Below are positions 35,283-43,743 of a stretch of 51,779 nt of DNA, piece by piece (the stretch's first letter is position 1; the number at the start of each line of letters is the position of its first letter). This DNA comes from Ruminococcus sp. (GTDB lineage: Bacteria; Bacillota; Clostridia; Oscillospirales; Ruminococcaceae). Where the stretch lies: the NCBI RefSeq assembly GCF_024692365.1, contig NZ_JAILMR010000048.1, positions 1 through 51,779 of the forward strand, given 5' to 3'. The position numbers were made by a program, and so were the translations under genes. The notes under the pieces were generated by a model that searched no databases, had not been told where the DNA came from, and was given only the letters and a program-made list of their open reading frames with translations.

Positions 35283-35586
35283 TTCATAATTCATAATTCA
35301 CAATTCATAATTGCCCTCGGCCGGGCGGGCCGTTTCCGCCTATTATAGGTTCGCGGTGAAGATAAGTATCGTGTGACGGCGGGTCAAAGGATTGTGATGA
35401 AGATAGTATCTATGATACTGAAAATATAGCTAATAAAAAATGTGCGCTTATCGCGGAATTGCGGTAAGCGCACATTTTTGTGTTCTTAAAATTGTCAGGG
35501 TTGGAACGTATTCTTGATGTTTACTTACGATAGCAAAACACACTATCCGCCCTGTCAACAATTATGAATTGTGAATTATGAATTGG
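35281..35586. repeat. Inverted-repeat element, MITE-like, between two convergent stop codons
   Basis: Two perfect 26-bp terminal inverted repeats (35288-35313 and 35559-35584), each built of AATTCATAATTC-type units, bound about 300 bp without a gene. The left end adds one more ATTCATA unit and reaches the htpG stop codon. The right end stops 2 nt from the oxidoreductase stop codon. Inside lie a strong hairpin terminator and a GC-rich patch CGGCCGGGCGGGCCG. This is the layout of a non-autonomous miniature element. Confidence 0.65.
35436..35479. terminator. Bidirectional terminator inside the inverted-repeat element
   Basis: A 15-bp stem AAAAATGTGCGCTTA/TAAGCGCACATTTTT with a further CGC/GCG inner pairing has T-runs on both strands. 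It can end both htpG and the convergent oxidoreductase transcripts. Confidence 0.92.
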
Positions 35587-36567
35587 CTAGACTTCCTGCG
35601 GGAACTTTAAGCCCCATTTACTGCGGCATTCGTCCATTATACGCATTATTTGAAGTGTGTCTTCGGGGGGGACGGCTTTGCTGGTTTTCAGTCCCTCTGC
35701 AAGGCATTTTTCAGCTTCTCTTATTTCGTATTCGTAGCCGTTTATCTCGGGTGGGAACAGCCTGTCTTCGATTTGTCTGCCGTTGGCATCGTACAGGGTA
35801 CATTCGGGAGAACAGAAGAACCAGTCGCCCATGGTGATACTGCCTTTATCTCCCACGATCACTGCGTTGTTGCGGTTCTGTATCTCAAAGCCCGAGGTGG
35901 TGGACGCGTATGCGCCGTTTGGATACAGCAAGGTCACGGTATTTGAGAGGTCAACACCGCAGCTGCCGATGTGGGCATGGGTCTCGATACTGCTTGGCTG
36001 ACCCATAAGCGCCACAGCGAAAGTGATGGGGTACACGCCAAGGTCAAGGAGGGCACCGCCGCCGCATTCGGGCTTGAACAGCCTGTCGTTTTTATCAAAG
36101 GGGATAAAGTTGTTGAAATCCGCTTTGATGTATTGTATTTCGCCTATGCGTCCATCGTTTATCCACTGCCTTACTTTAAGATAGGCAGGGCGAAGCTTCA
36201 TCCACATGGCTTCCATGAGGAAGAGATTTTTTACGCGGGCTTTGGAAAACATTTCCTCTGCCTGACGGGTGTTCAGGGCGATGCTTTTTTCGCATAGAAC
36301 GTTTCTGCCGTTTTCAAGGCAAAGCAGTGTGTCCTCGTAGTGTTTGTGCATGGGTGTTGCGATATAGACGATGTCTATGGTTTCGTCCTTTGCGAGTTCC
36401 TCGTAGCTGCCGTAAGCTTTTTCAAAGCCGAATTCTTCTGCGAAGCTCTGTGCGTTTTCAAGAGTTCTTGAAGCCACTGCCGCCGTCACGGAACTGCTGT
36501 GTTCTTTAAGTGCAGCCGCGAATGTTCGTGCTATTTTTCCTGTGCCGATTATACCCCAGCGTGTCAT
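35587..36567 (-). CDS. Gfo/Idh/MocA-family oxidoreductase
   Basis: This 326-aa NAD(P)-dependent dehydrogenase has WGIIGTGKIARTFAAAL for the cofactor. CEKSIALN stands where the family has EKP, and GGGALLDLGVYPITFAVAL provides the C-terminal sheet. The closest subgroup is trans-dihydrodiol / 1,5-anhydro-sugar type dehydrogenases. I start at ATGACACGC, 8 nt after AAGGAG; a GTG nine bases earlier is too close to it. The substrate, probably a sugar or polyol, is unknown. Confidence 0.9.
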   Translation of the reverse strand: MTRWGIIGTGKIARTFAAALKEHSSSVTAAVASRTLENAQSFAEEFGFEKAYGSYEELAKDETIDIVYIATPMHKHYEDTLLCLENGRNVLCEKSIALNTRQAEEMFSKARVKNLFLMEAMWMKLRPAYLKVRQWINDGRIGEIQYIKADFNNFIPFDKNDRLFKPECGGGALLDLGVYPITFAVALMGQPSSIETHAHIGSCGVDLSNTVTLLYPNGAYASTTSGFEIQNRNNAVIVGDKGSITMGDWFFCSPECTLYDANGRQIEDRLFPPEINGYEYEIREAEKCLAEGLKTSKAVPPEDTLQIMRIMDECRSKWGLKFPQEV

Positions 36568-36775
36568 ATGATACACTCCTTCCGCTATAATTATTTTGTT
36601 TATTATATCATACTTCGCGGGTGAATGTAAAGGATATCGACCACATTTTTCCCCTTTTCACAACACGCCGCGGTGGGATTTGTTTATTATTGCCCCGAGG
36701 AAAACTTTTCATTATTCATTTTTAACTATTCATTATTATTTATCGGATAATAGCCCTCTGTCCTTAAAAAAGGAC

Positions 36776-36804
36776 TTGAAAACATGAAAGTGATGTGATA
36801 TAAT
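36776..36804 (+). promoter_or_regulatory. Promoter of the hybrid sensor kinase
   Basis: TTGAAA (36776-36781) and TATAAT (36799-36804) are 17 nt apart. The start near 36811 leaves about 33 nt of leader to the TTG codon. A small hairpin GTCCTT/AAGGAC lies just upstream (36760-36775). Confidence 0.8.
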
Positions 36805-36843
36805 TAAACACAGATAATGATATGCAAAAAGGTGGTGAGAGCG

Positions 36844-39800
36844 TTGAAAAAGTCAGTAAGAATGACGTTGGCATTCCTGATAGCTGTGGTGCTTTTGGTG
36901 ATAGCGATGGTGACCGAGATAACACTGGTATTCACTGTGAATTCACAGCAAGCTGATGAATCGGGCAGCACAAAGCTTGAACTTGTCAGCCGTGAACTTG
37001 AACAGACCATAAACGATGCCCGCGGCAAGGCTATGCGTTTTGCTGTTACGGCACAGAATGATATCGGCGACCGTGATAAGCTGGAAGAACTTGTAAATGA
37101 ATATAAGAACGAGATGCGTCAGGAGACGGACGGCGTTTGCTATAACGTTTATGCGGCGGGTGAGGACTGGTTTATCATACCCGATTTTGACGCTCCCGCT
37201 GATTATAATGTAAATGAGAGAAGCTGGTACAAGGGCGCTTTGAGAAGCGGCGGAGAATCCTATGTTACCGACCCTTATGTTGATGCGGCGACAGGGGATA
37301 TCTGCTATACGGTATCGGTAATGCTGGCGGACGGCGAGACTGTTGTTGCTATGGATTACACCATGCAGGATATCCGCAGGCATATATCAAAGATGTATGC
37401 CGACGGTGAGAGGGAAGCGGTGATAGTCACCGAAAAGGGAATAATCGCAGGCTGTACCGATGAGACCCATGTGGGCAGTGATATAATGGACGAGATACCT
37501 GAATACGGCGGGATATTCTCTCTGGCTAAGGGAAGCGACGGTTCGGTACACGTAAGGCAGAAGGGTAAGAACCTGTTTGCGGTAAGGTCGGGATTCGGCT
37601 GGTATCTTATCGTCAGCGAGGACAACTGGTCGCTTTACAGGCATTCGTACATACAGATGCTGGCAATGATAGGCATATCGCTGGTGGTATTCGTCATGCT
37701 GGCGGTTATGTATATCAACACTGCACGTTCGGCAAAACGTGCCCGCACTATGTTAAGGCACAACGAAGACTTCCTGAAAAACCTGACAGCAGGATTGCAG
37801 GAACCGATACACAGAATGATAGCCGCGGCAAGTCCCGAGAATATCAGGAGAGCCGAAAGCTACGAGAAAGAGTTTGAGAGTATCCGTGAGGCTGGGCTGA
37901 AACTCAATGACATGATAGGAAAGATAGTTTCCTACAACAGCATTGTCAAAAAAGAGAACACCGAAAAGCGCAGGCGGGACAGAAGCAAGGGGCTCACGAT
38001 AGATGTGCATTTCAGGCGGCTGATAATAATCGCGCTGATGCTGGTGTTCATCATGAGTATGTACGTGAATACCACTTCCACACTGAGGTGGGGAAAATCG
38101 CAGATGCGTGAGGAACTTGACGGCTATACCAACAGGCTCTCGACATGGGTAAGCACGGAGAAAAGCGTACTGGATATGTTCTGTTCGATGATATCCACCG
38201 AGCCCGAGCTGCTAGATGATCATGATGCGGCGGTAAAGCGTCTGGACGATATAACCTCGCAGTACAGCGATATATCTGTCAGCTATATAGTAAATCCCGA
38301 ATGGGACAGAACGGTTATAATGAGCAACGGCTGGGAACCTGACGAAAACTGGCACGTTGAGGACAGGGAATGGTACAGAGACCTTGCGGCTTCCGATGAG
38401 GGCTGGTGCATATCTGCGCCCTACTATGATGAACAGACAGGGCTTTACTGTGTGACATTCGCGGAGAAAGTTTTTGATGCACATACAGGCAGGTTCATTG
38501 GAAGTTTCGGTATAGATTTTTATATGGACAAGCTGGTGGAACTGCTGGGCAACAGCTATTCGGGGGACGGCTATGCGTTCATCACCGATAACGAGGGCAC
38601 GATAATAAGTCACCCTTACGGCAGTTACAGGCTGAGCGAGGACAATATCACCAATGTGGCTGAACTGCCCTATGTTTCGGCTGAACCCAACGGCAGCAAT
38701 GTTTCGATAATATCTGATTACGACGGCAAACTGCGAGCCGCCATCGCAAGCACTCAGACGGAATCGGGCTTCACGATATACGTACTAAGGAACGTTATGA
38801 GCGTGTACAGCAGTGTGCTGGTTTACGGCTCGATATGCGTTGTGGTACTGCTGGGCTGTACGGTGACGGTTTATATACTGATGCACCATCTGATAGATTT
38901 ACAGAACAAGGCTAACAGTCAGCTGAAAGAATCGGCAGATGCGGCTATCGCGGCGGACGAAGCTAAGAGTACGTTCTTAGCACAGATGTCCCACGAGATA
39001 CGAACGCCAATAAATGCAGTGCTTGGCATGAACGAGATGATACTCCGCGAATGTGCGGATAACAACATCAAGGAATACGCACTGAATATACAGAGTGCGG
39101 GACGGATACTGCTTTCGCTGATAAACAGCATACTTGATTTCTCGAAGATAGAGGACGGCAAGATGGAGATAATCCCTGCCACTTACTGCACGGCTTCGAT
39201 GATAAACGACCTTGTAACATCGGTGGAGACAAGGGCGGCTGAGAAGGAACTTCAGTTCAAGGTAAATGCCGACCCGAAACTTCCTGCCAAGCTGATAGGC
39301 GATGATATGCGTATAAAGCAGGTGATATCAAATCTGCTGACAAATGCGGTGAAGTACACCGAGAAGGGAAGTGTCACCCTGACGATACGTGCAGAGAACG
39401 TTCACGATGATGAACTGACCCTTTATGTGGAAGTCGGTGATACGGGCATAGGCATCAGGGAAGAGGACATGGGCGCACTGTTTGAATCTTTCAGAAGACT
39501 TGATGAACAGCGCAACAGGAGCATCGAGGGCACAGGTCTTGGCATGGCGATAGTCACCAAACTGCTGGATATGATGGACAGCGAACTCCATGTGGAGAGC
39601 ATATACGGTGTGGGAAGCACATTCTGGTTCAGCCTGCCACAGAAGATATCCGACCGCACGCCTATGGGAGATAATTTCCACAGGAGCATGGTAAAGGGCA
39701 AGGCGCCTGATACCCATATCTACGCACCGACCGCCGAGGTACTGGTGGTAGATGATAACGAGATGAACATCAAGGTAGCTGTCAGCCTGCTGAAAATGTA

Positions 39801-40539
39801 CGGCATAGTTCCCGAAACTGCACCGTCGGGCTATATGGCGCTTTCGATGATAAGGGAGAAGCGGTATGACATAGTACTGCTCGACCACATGATGCCCGGA
39901 ATGGACGGTATACAGACTCTCAAACGAATATCCGATGAGGGTATACGTGATGCAGGTTCGGCGATGATAGCACTGACGGCAAATGCAGTTGTGGGTGCAA
40001 GGGAGTTCTATTTGCAGGCGGGATTTGATGATTACCTCACCAAGCCCATCGACAGCGAACTCCTTGAAAAGACATTGAAGAAGTATATCCCTGCCTCGAA
40101 AGTCACCATGGTACAGGCAGACGTTCCGAAGACGGAAGAAAAGGCAAATGAGGACAGCTTCACGTTGAGAGAACTCCAGAAGATGAGTTCGATGAATGCC
40201 TATGTGAACCCTGTTGTGGGGCTGGGGTACTGCATGGATTCGAGAGAGTTCTATCTGGATACTCTTGACGGTTATGTGGAAGCTGACAAGGTGGTGCCGA
40301 TCAAGGCAGCCTTTATCGAGAAGCGGTGGGACGATTACCGCGTGAATGTCCATGCCGTGAAGAGTGCTTCGCTGACCATAGGTGCGCAGATGCTTTCGGA
40401 GAAAGCAAAGGCTCTGGAATTTGCCGCGAGGGACGGCGATACAGATTATATCATGCGCAGTCATGATGCCTTTATCGAGGACTATACACGCTGTCTGGCG
40501 GGTGTGGAAGAGATACTGAAAGCATTCGGAAATAATTGA
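36844..40539 (+). CDS. Hybrid sensor histidine kinase with two sensor halves, receiver and Hpt domains
   Basis: This protein of about 1231 aa starts at a TTG with GGTGGTGAG upstream; the ATG at 36817 is only ~6 nt after the predicted transcription start. Order: TM1 (~10-30), Cache-like sensor, TM2 (~280-300), a degenerate HisKA-like helix pair (~306-370), TM3 (~390-408), a second Cache-like sensor, TM4 (~657-680), HisKA with SHEIRTP (His ~717), HATPase (NLLTNAVKYTEKG, DTGIGI, GTGLGM), receiver (LLDHMMPGMDG, Asp ~1014), and Hpt (VHAVKSAS, His ~1170). A four-step phosphorelay is encoded in one chain, but no output response regulator is adjacent. The signal is probably a small extracellular ligand. 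It appears to be a fusion or duplication of two sensor kinases. Confidence 0.93.
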   Translation: MKKSVRMTLAFLIAVVLLVIAMVTEITLVFTVNSQQADESGSTKLELVSRELEQTINDARGKAMRFAVTAQNDIGDRDKLEELVNEYKNEMRQETDGVCYNVYAAGEDWFIIPDFDAPADYNVNERSWYKGALRSGGESYVTDPYVDAATGDICYTVSVMLADGETVVAMDYTMQDIRRHISKMYADGEREAVIVTEKGIIAGCTDETHVGSDIMDEIPEYGGIFSLAKGSDGSVHVRQKGKNLFAVRSGFGWYLIVSEDNWSLYRHSYIQMLAMIGISLVVFVMLAVMYINTARSAKRARTMLRHNEDFLKNLTAGLQEPIHRMIAAASPENIRRAESYEKEFESIREAGLKLNDMIGKIVSYNSIVKKENTEKRRRDRSKGLTIDVHFRRLIIIALMLVFIMSMYVNTTSTLRWGKSQMREELDGYTNRLSTWVSTEKSVLDMFCSMISTEPELLDDHDAAVKRLDDITSQYSDISVSYIVNPEWDRTVIMSNGWEPDENWHVEDREWYRDLAASDEGWCISAPYYDEQTGLYCVTFAEKVFDAHTGRFIGSFGIDFYMDKLVELLGNSYSGDGYAFITDNEGTIISHPYGSYRLSEDNITNVAELPYVSAEPNGSNVSIISDYDGKLRAAIASTQTESGFTIYVLRNVMSVYSSVLVYGSICVVVLLGCTVTVYILMHHLIDLQNKANSQLKESADAAIAADEAKSTFLAQMSHEIRTPINAVLGMNEMILRECADNNIKEYALNIQSAGRILLSLINSILDFSKIEDGKMEIIPATYCTASMINDLVTSVETRAAEKELQFKVNADPKLPAKLIGDDMRIKQVISNLLTNAVKYTEKGSVTLTIRAENVHDDELTLYVEVGDTGIGIREEDMGALFESFRRLDEQRNRSIEGTGLGMAIVTKLLDMMDSELHVESIYGVGSTFWFSLPQKISDRTPMGDNFHRSMVKGKAPDTHIYAPTAEVLVVDDNEMNIKVAVSLLKMYGIVPETAPSGYMALSMIREKRYDIVLLDHMMPGMDGIQTLKRISDEGIRDAGSAMIALTANAVVGAREFYLQAGFDDYLTKPIDSELLEKTLKKYIPASKVTMVQADVPKTEEKANEDSFTLRELQKMSSMNAYVNPVVGLGYCMDSREFYLDTLDGYVEADKVVPIKAAFIEKRWDDYRVNVHAVKSASLTIGAQMLSEKAKALEFAARDGDTDYIMRSHDAFIEDYTRCLAGVEEILKAFGNN

Positions 40540-40546
40540 TATACAA

Positions 40547-40589
40547 GCAAGGCACTTCTGTTATGATGAACGGAAGTGCCTTTGCTTTT
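40547..40589. terminator. Bidirectional terminator after the sensor kinase
   Basis: A long stem GCAAGGCACTTCTGTT pairs with AACGGAAGTGCCTTTGC (one wobble, one bulge) and is followed by TTTTGG. It lies between the kinase and the convergent small gene. Confidence 0.8.
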
Positions 40590-40596
40590 GGCGCGC

Positions 40597-40827
40597 TTAT
40601 TCAGGCACGACCGCTTCTCCTGTGGACTGGTTTATCCATATTCCCTGAGAGTTCATACCGTAGAATTCACCCGTGGCGATATCCCAGACAATTGAACCGG
40701 GTGCGATAGTCCTGGGGACGGTGCCTGCTATCAGAGGTATCTCCTCGGCGTTGTCAACTGCAAATTCCATGCGGCATACGGCGGTATCCTCGCCTATGCC
40801 TATCAGTTGTTCTTTTAATATAGTCAT
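40597..40827 (-). CDS. Small phage-like protein of unknown function
   Basis: This 76-aa protein starts at MTILKEQL with AAAGGAG upstream; the longer frame has no ribosome site. It is a compact beta-rich chain with MEFAVDNAEEIPLIAG and PGSIVWDIATGEFYGMNSQG. Sequences of the type xGSxAxDxxTGxxYxxNSxGxW are common in small phage structural or accessory proteins. It stands alone between terminators, so it may be a captured or relic phage gene. Function is not known. Confidence 0.65.
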   Translation of the reverse strand: MTILKEQLIGIGEDTAVCRMEFAVDNAEEIPLIAGTVPRTIAPGSIVWDIATGEFYGMNSQGIWINQSTGEAVVPE

Positions 40828-40933
40828 AATTCTGCTCCTTTCATGTTGAAAACTTTCCGTGCCCGACCGATGGGGGGCGGTATCGGGAACGGTCATGATG
40901 AAAAACGTCTTTCACTATCAGCGAAAACAGGCG

Positions 40934-40961
40934 AAAAGTTGTACGTTTTTGTACAACTTTT
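40934..40961. terminator. Perfect hairpin downstream of the MazF gene
   Basis: An 11-bp perfect inverted repeat AAAAGTTGTAC with loop GTTTTT ends in TTTT on both strands. It lies 75 nt after the mazF stop and can terminate that transcript; an operator role is also possible. Confidence 0.6.
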
Positions 40962-41035
40962 ACAGAAATATGTCCGAGTTAAAAGAAAAATCATTTTAGT
41001 GAACAGGATCACAGCAAAGGGTTTGTGCAAAAGTG

Positions 41036-41380
41036 CTATCCCCCAAGCCCGAAACTAACGGACAGTGCGGAATCGACTGCGGACATTGCGCCCTTGTCCA
41101 GCTGCCCCATTTTCTCCCTCAGCCGACGCTTATCGAGGGTGCGTATCTGTTCGAGAAGAACCACCGAATCCCGCGAGAGACCGCAGCCTGTCCCCAGAGT
41201 GATATGGGTTGGCAGGCGTGCTTTATCCTGTCTGCTGGTAATGGCGGCGGCTATCACCGTGGGGGAATGGCGGTTGCCGATATCGTTCTGCACGATAAGC
41301 ACAGGTCGTAGCCCACCCTGTTCAGAGCCCACAACGGGGCTGAGATCGGCGTAATAAATGTCACCTCTGTGAACGGTCAT
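41036..41380 (-). CDS. mazF: MazF/NdoA-family endoribonuclease toxin
   Basis: This 114-aa PemK-like barrel protein has [22 protein letters not shown], the family start with the catalytic Arg. [31 protein letters not shown] with the catalytic Thr/Ser region, and [13 protein letters not shown] follow. MazF cuts mRNA and rRNA at short sequences and stops growth. I start at MTVHRGD with AAGGAG upstream. In Firmicutes the antitoxin gene normally precedes it. Here the 290 nt upstream to tRNA-Leu hold no antitoxin frame, so it is an orphan in this window. Confidence 0.95.
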   Translation of the reverse strand: MTVHRGDIYYADLSPVVGSEQGGLRPVLIVQNDIGNRHSPTVIAAAITSRQDKARLPTHITLGTGCGLSRDSVVLLEQIRTLDKRRLREKMGQLDKGAMSAVDSALSVSFGLGG

Positions 41381-41594
41381 ATCAAAACACTCCTTGTGTA
41401 AATATTCTCTGTGGTCATTATTCCCGTTTTGCTGGGGATGATTCAAGGGCAGAAAATTTCTATCGATGTATTATATGCTGACAGTATCCGTTTCGACATT
41501 ATTGATGCCTGAAGCGGAGTGGTTTATTGAATATATAAATAACTATATGCGATATATAAAATTGGATATAATTATAATTTTCTGAAAAAAGTGC

Positions 41595-41623
41595 TTGACA
41601 TTTGCTTGCTCGCATGATATAAT
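41595..41623 (+). promoter_or_regulatory. Consensus promoter of tRNA-Leu
   Basis: TTGACA (41595-41600) and TATAAT (41618-41623) are 17 nt apart, a perfect sigma-A promoter about 50 nt before the tRNA. Confidence 0.92.
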
Positions 41624-41671
41624 AATTAAGCTGAATGTGTGAAATTCAGTTCCCTCAAAGAAAAAAACAAT

Positions 41672-41755
41672 GCGGCAGTGCTGGAACTGGCAGACAGGCA
41701 CGTTTGAGGGGCGTGTGTCCTTGACGTACGGGTTCAAGTCCCGTTTGCCGCACCA
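41672..41755 (+). tRNA. tRNA-Leu (anticodon GAG)
   Basis: The gene is 84 nt with encoded CCA. The acceptor stem is GCGGCAG/TTGCCGC (one G-U). The anticodon stem CACGT/GCGTG surrounds loop TTGAGGG. A class II long variable arm and the T-arm ACGGG/CCCGT complete it. Leucine tRNA 3' ends are frequent integration sites, and the DNA that follows looks like a mobile element. Confidence 0.96.
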
Positions 41756-41787
41756 ACCTATGGAATCAAAAAAGATGATTCCGACTT

Positions 41788-41812
41788 AAAGCGCGTATTT
41801 ACGCGCTTTTTT
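41788..41812 (+). terminator. Terminator of tRNA-Leu
   Basis: AAAGCGCGT/ACGCGCTTT with loop ATTT, then TTT; about 33 nt after the tRNA. Confidence 0.88.
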
Positions 41813-41928
41813 GTTGCCCTAAAACAAAAATTTTTTTATGAAAACCGAAGATGATTTTGGATATCAAATGCCGTTGGACAGGATTTGAACTCTTTTTTGG
41901 AGCATTTTGGGATGAGTGAAAGAGTTTT

Positions 41929-41956
41929 TTGAGAGAAAAAACACACGATTTACAAC
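41929..41956 (+). promoter_or_regulatory. Possible promoter of the amidoligase operon
   Basis: TTGAGA (41929-41934) and TACAAC (41951-41956) are 16 nt apart, a moderate match. It is the best candidate between the tRNA terminator and the first gene. It lies upstream of the terminator at 41978, so transcripts must read through that structure. Confidence 0.4.
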
Positions 41957-41977
41957 AAAATATTTCACAAACTTTTC

Positions 41978-42038
41978 AGCCCGAATTTGGTGCTTTTCAC
42001 GAAGCGTGAGAACACCTGATTCGGGCTTTTTTTATTTT
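41978..42038 (+). terminator. Attenuator-like terminator in front of the amidoligase gene
   Basis: A long hairpin has outer stem AGCCCGAAT/ATTCGGGCT, inner stems GGTG/CACC and TTTTCACG/CGTGAGAA, and loop AAG. It is followed by a run of seven T's and more. It ends about 15 nt before the ribosome site of the amidoligase gene, with no room for a promoter after it. Confidence 0.85.
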
Positions 42039-42064
42039 TACATTTAAAGAACGGAGGTGAAAGA

Positions 42065-43156
42065 ATGCCGGGAAATTTTGATGGGATAAAAAATAGAAAA
42101 TTCGGCATCGAGATCGAGATGACTGGTATAACAAGGTGCGAAGCTGCTAAAGCAATAAAAAAAGTTCTTGGGGGTGATATAGATCATGTGGGCGGTACCT
42201 ATGATAAGTATACTGTCAGTGATGACCGAGGTAGAGAGTGGCAGATAGTTTTTGACAGCAGTATCTATGCACGAAAGAAAAACGGAGATTTTGCCAGTGA
42301 CTATTACAAAGTAGAGCTTAACTCTCCTGTGCTTGAATATGAGGACTTTGATCTGCTGCAAAATGTTATTCGTTCTCTGAGAAAAGCAGGAGCGATAACA
42401 GGACCTGATTATGACTGCGGTACTCATATCCATATCGATGCGGCTGATTATACGCCACAGCAGATAAGAAACCTTGTAAACCTTTGGTCAAGTAAAGAGG
42501 ATTTTTTGTGGGATGCTCTTCAGGTATCATCTGCTAGGTCTAATTACTGCAAAAAGATCAACCGAACTTTTGTGGAACAACTCAACCGTAAAAAGCCGAA
42601 GACTCTAGATAGAATAAGTGACCTGTGGTATGCTGAAACTTCAAACAGCCGCTATAACCACTATAATCCGACAAGATATCATGCGCTTAATCTGCATTCG
42701 TTCTTTCAGCATGGTCATTATGAGATAAGAGCCTGCAATGCATCGCTCCATGCAGGAGAGGTCAAAGCGCAGGTTTTGCTTGCACTTGCTATATCAAATG
42801 CAGCTGTAACAAAAAAATATTGTTCCCCTGCTGTATCGCATTCTGACAATATGCGGTACAGCTTTCGTGTTTTTCTGCTGAGTTTAGGATTTATCGGTGA
42901 TGAGTTCAAGAACTATCGGGCTCATCTTCTGAAGCACCTTTCCGGGAATATAGCGTGGCGTCACCCAGAAGATGCTATTGCCCAGCGGGAACGTCTGAAA
43001 GCAGAAAGAGAAGCCGCACGAAACGAGCGTGTACACCCTGTGTCGCAGGGGACGGGAGGGTTCGGGGAAATACCCGATGAAAACGGAAACTGCGCGGTAA
43101 GCGAATTGTCGAGCAGTTTTGAGGAAGAAGAATCGGCAGTCACAATGAATATGTAG
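42065..43156 (+). CDS. Putative amidoligase (Amidoligase_2 / COOH-NH2 ligase)
   Basis: This 363-aa protein of the glutamine-synthetase-like amidoligase superfamily has FGIEIEMTG near residue 14 (metal-binding Glu residues). CGTHIHIDAADYTPQQIRNL at about 118-137 holds the conserved His pair, and YHALNLHSFFQHGHYEIRACNAS is the C-terminal signature. The family is predicted to form an amide bond between a carboxylate and an amine using ATP. The C-terminal tail (~300-363) is charged and variable. It starts after GGAGGTG, and the gamma-glutamylcyclotransferase gene follows 10 nt later. The substrate is unknown. Confidence 0.88.
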   Translation: MPGNFDGIKNRKFGIEIEMTGITRCEAAKAIKKVLGGDIDHVGGTYDKYTVSDDRGREWQIVFDSSIYARKKNGDFASDYYKVELNSPVLEYEDFDLLQNVIRSLRKAGAITGPDYDCGTHIHIDAADYTPQQIRNLVNLWSSKEDFLWDALQVSSARSNYCKKINRTFVEQLNRKKPKTLDRISDLWYAETSNSRYNHYNPTRYHALNLHSFFQHGHYEIRACNASLHAGEVKAQVLLALAISNAAVTKKYCSPAVSHSDNMRYSFRVFLLSLGFIGDEFKNYRAHLLKHLSGNIAWRHPEDAIAQRERLKAEREAARNERVHPVSQGTGGFGEIPDENGNCAVSELSSSFEEEESAVTMNM

Positions 43157-43166
43157 AGGTGAGAAA

Positions 43167-43733
43167 ATGAAAAAGAAAAAAGAATACAAACCGTCAGATA
43201 AGTCTATGCTGTACATCGCTTACGGCTCGAACATCAACCTTACGCAAATGGCTTTCAGATGTCCTCATTCAAAGGTCATAGGTTCAGCAATGGTCAAAGG
43301 CTGGGAGTTGGAATTCCGTGGTGTCGCAACTATTGTCCCTAAGCCGAATACAGAAATTCCGGTACTGCTGTGGGAACTTGATGCGAGAGATATTCCTGCA
43401 CTCAACCGCTATGAGGGATTTCCTCATCTGTACAGACAGGAAGATATACCTCTTGAACTTGACGGAAAGCAGGTTATGGGCATGGCGTACCTTATGAACA
43501 GAGGACAGATATCTCCTCCGACACAAGGGTATTTACAGACGATATGGGACGGCTATAAGGCGAACGGTATGGATACAAGCTATCTGATAGAAGCCGCATC
43601 AAGGTCTTATGATTTTGCTTCGGATATTAATATCAAGTATTCACAGGATCTTGATGAAGAGGAATATGAGGACTTTGACATTATCGATGATAGCAGCCTT
43701 GATGATGACATACAGATGAGTTTCAAACTTTAA
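43167..43733 (+). CDS. Gamma-glutamylcyclotransferase-like (AIG2/GGCT family) protein
   Basis: This 188-aa protein has the GGCT fold start LYIAYGSNINLTQMAFRCP and the catalytic Glu in LNRYEGFPHLYRQEDI. An acidic C-terminal tail (~155-188) follows. GGCT enzymes release gamma-glutamyl groups as 5-oxoproline, the reverse logic of a gamma-glutamyl ligase. Pairing with the amidoligase before it suggests one enzyme builds and the other removes or trims a gamma-glutamyl-type amide. The start is ATG with GAGGTGAG upstream. Confidence 0.9.
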   Translation: MKKKKEYKPSDKSMLYIAYGSNINLTQMAFRCPHSKVIGSAMVKGWELEFRGVATIVPKPNTEIPVLLWELDARDIPALNRYEGFPHLYRQEDIPLELDGKQVMGMAYLMNRGQISPPTQGYLQTIWDGYKANGMDTSYLIEAASRSYDFASDINIKYSQDLDEEEYEDFDIIDDSSLDDDIQMSFKL

Positions 43734-43743
43734 GGAGGCAGAA

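Noticed and set aside
36577..36816. ATTCATTATT-type runs before the sensor kinase, similar in flavour to the inverted-repeat element
   Set aside because: No second arm or matching repeat of useful length; probably AT-rich intergenic sequence.
39328..40464. 378-codon minus-strand frame opposite the sensor kinase
   Set aside because: It is antisense to conserved HATPase, receiver and Hpt motifs, and has no ribosome site or known domain.
41867..41893. Minus-strand sequence resembling a tRNA T-loop 3' part (TTCAAATCCTGTCC)
   Set aside because: The T-stem does not pair beyond one base pair and no anticodon or acceptor arm follows; too weak to call a tRNA remnant or attachment site.
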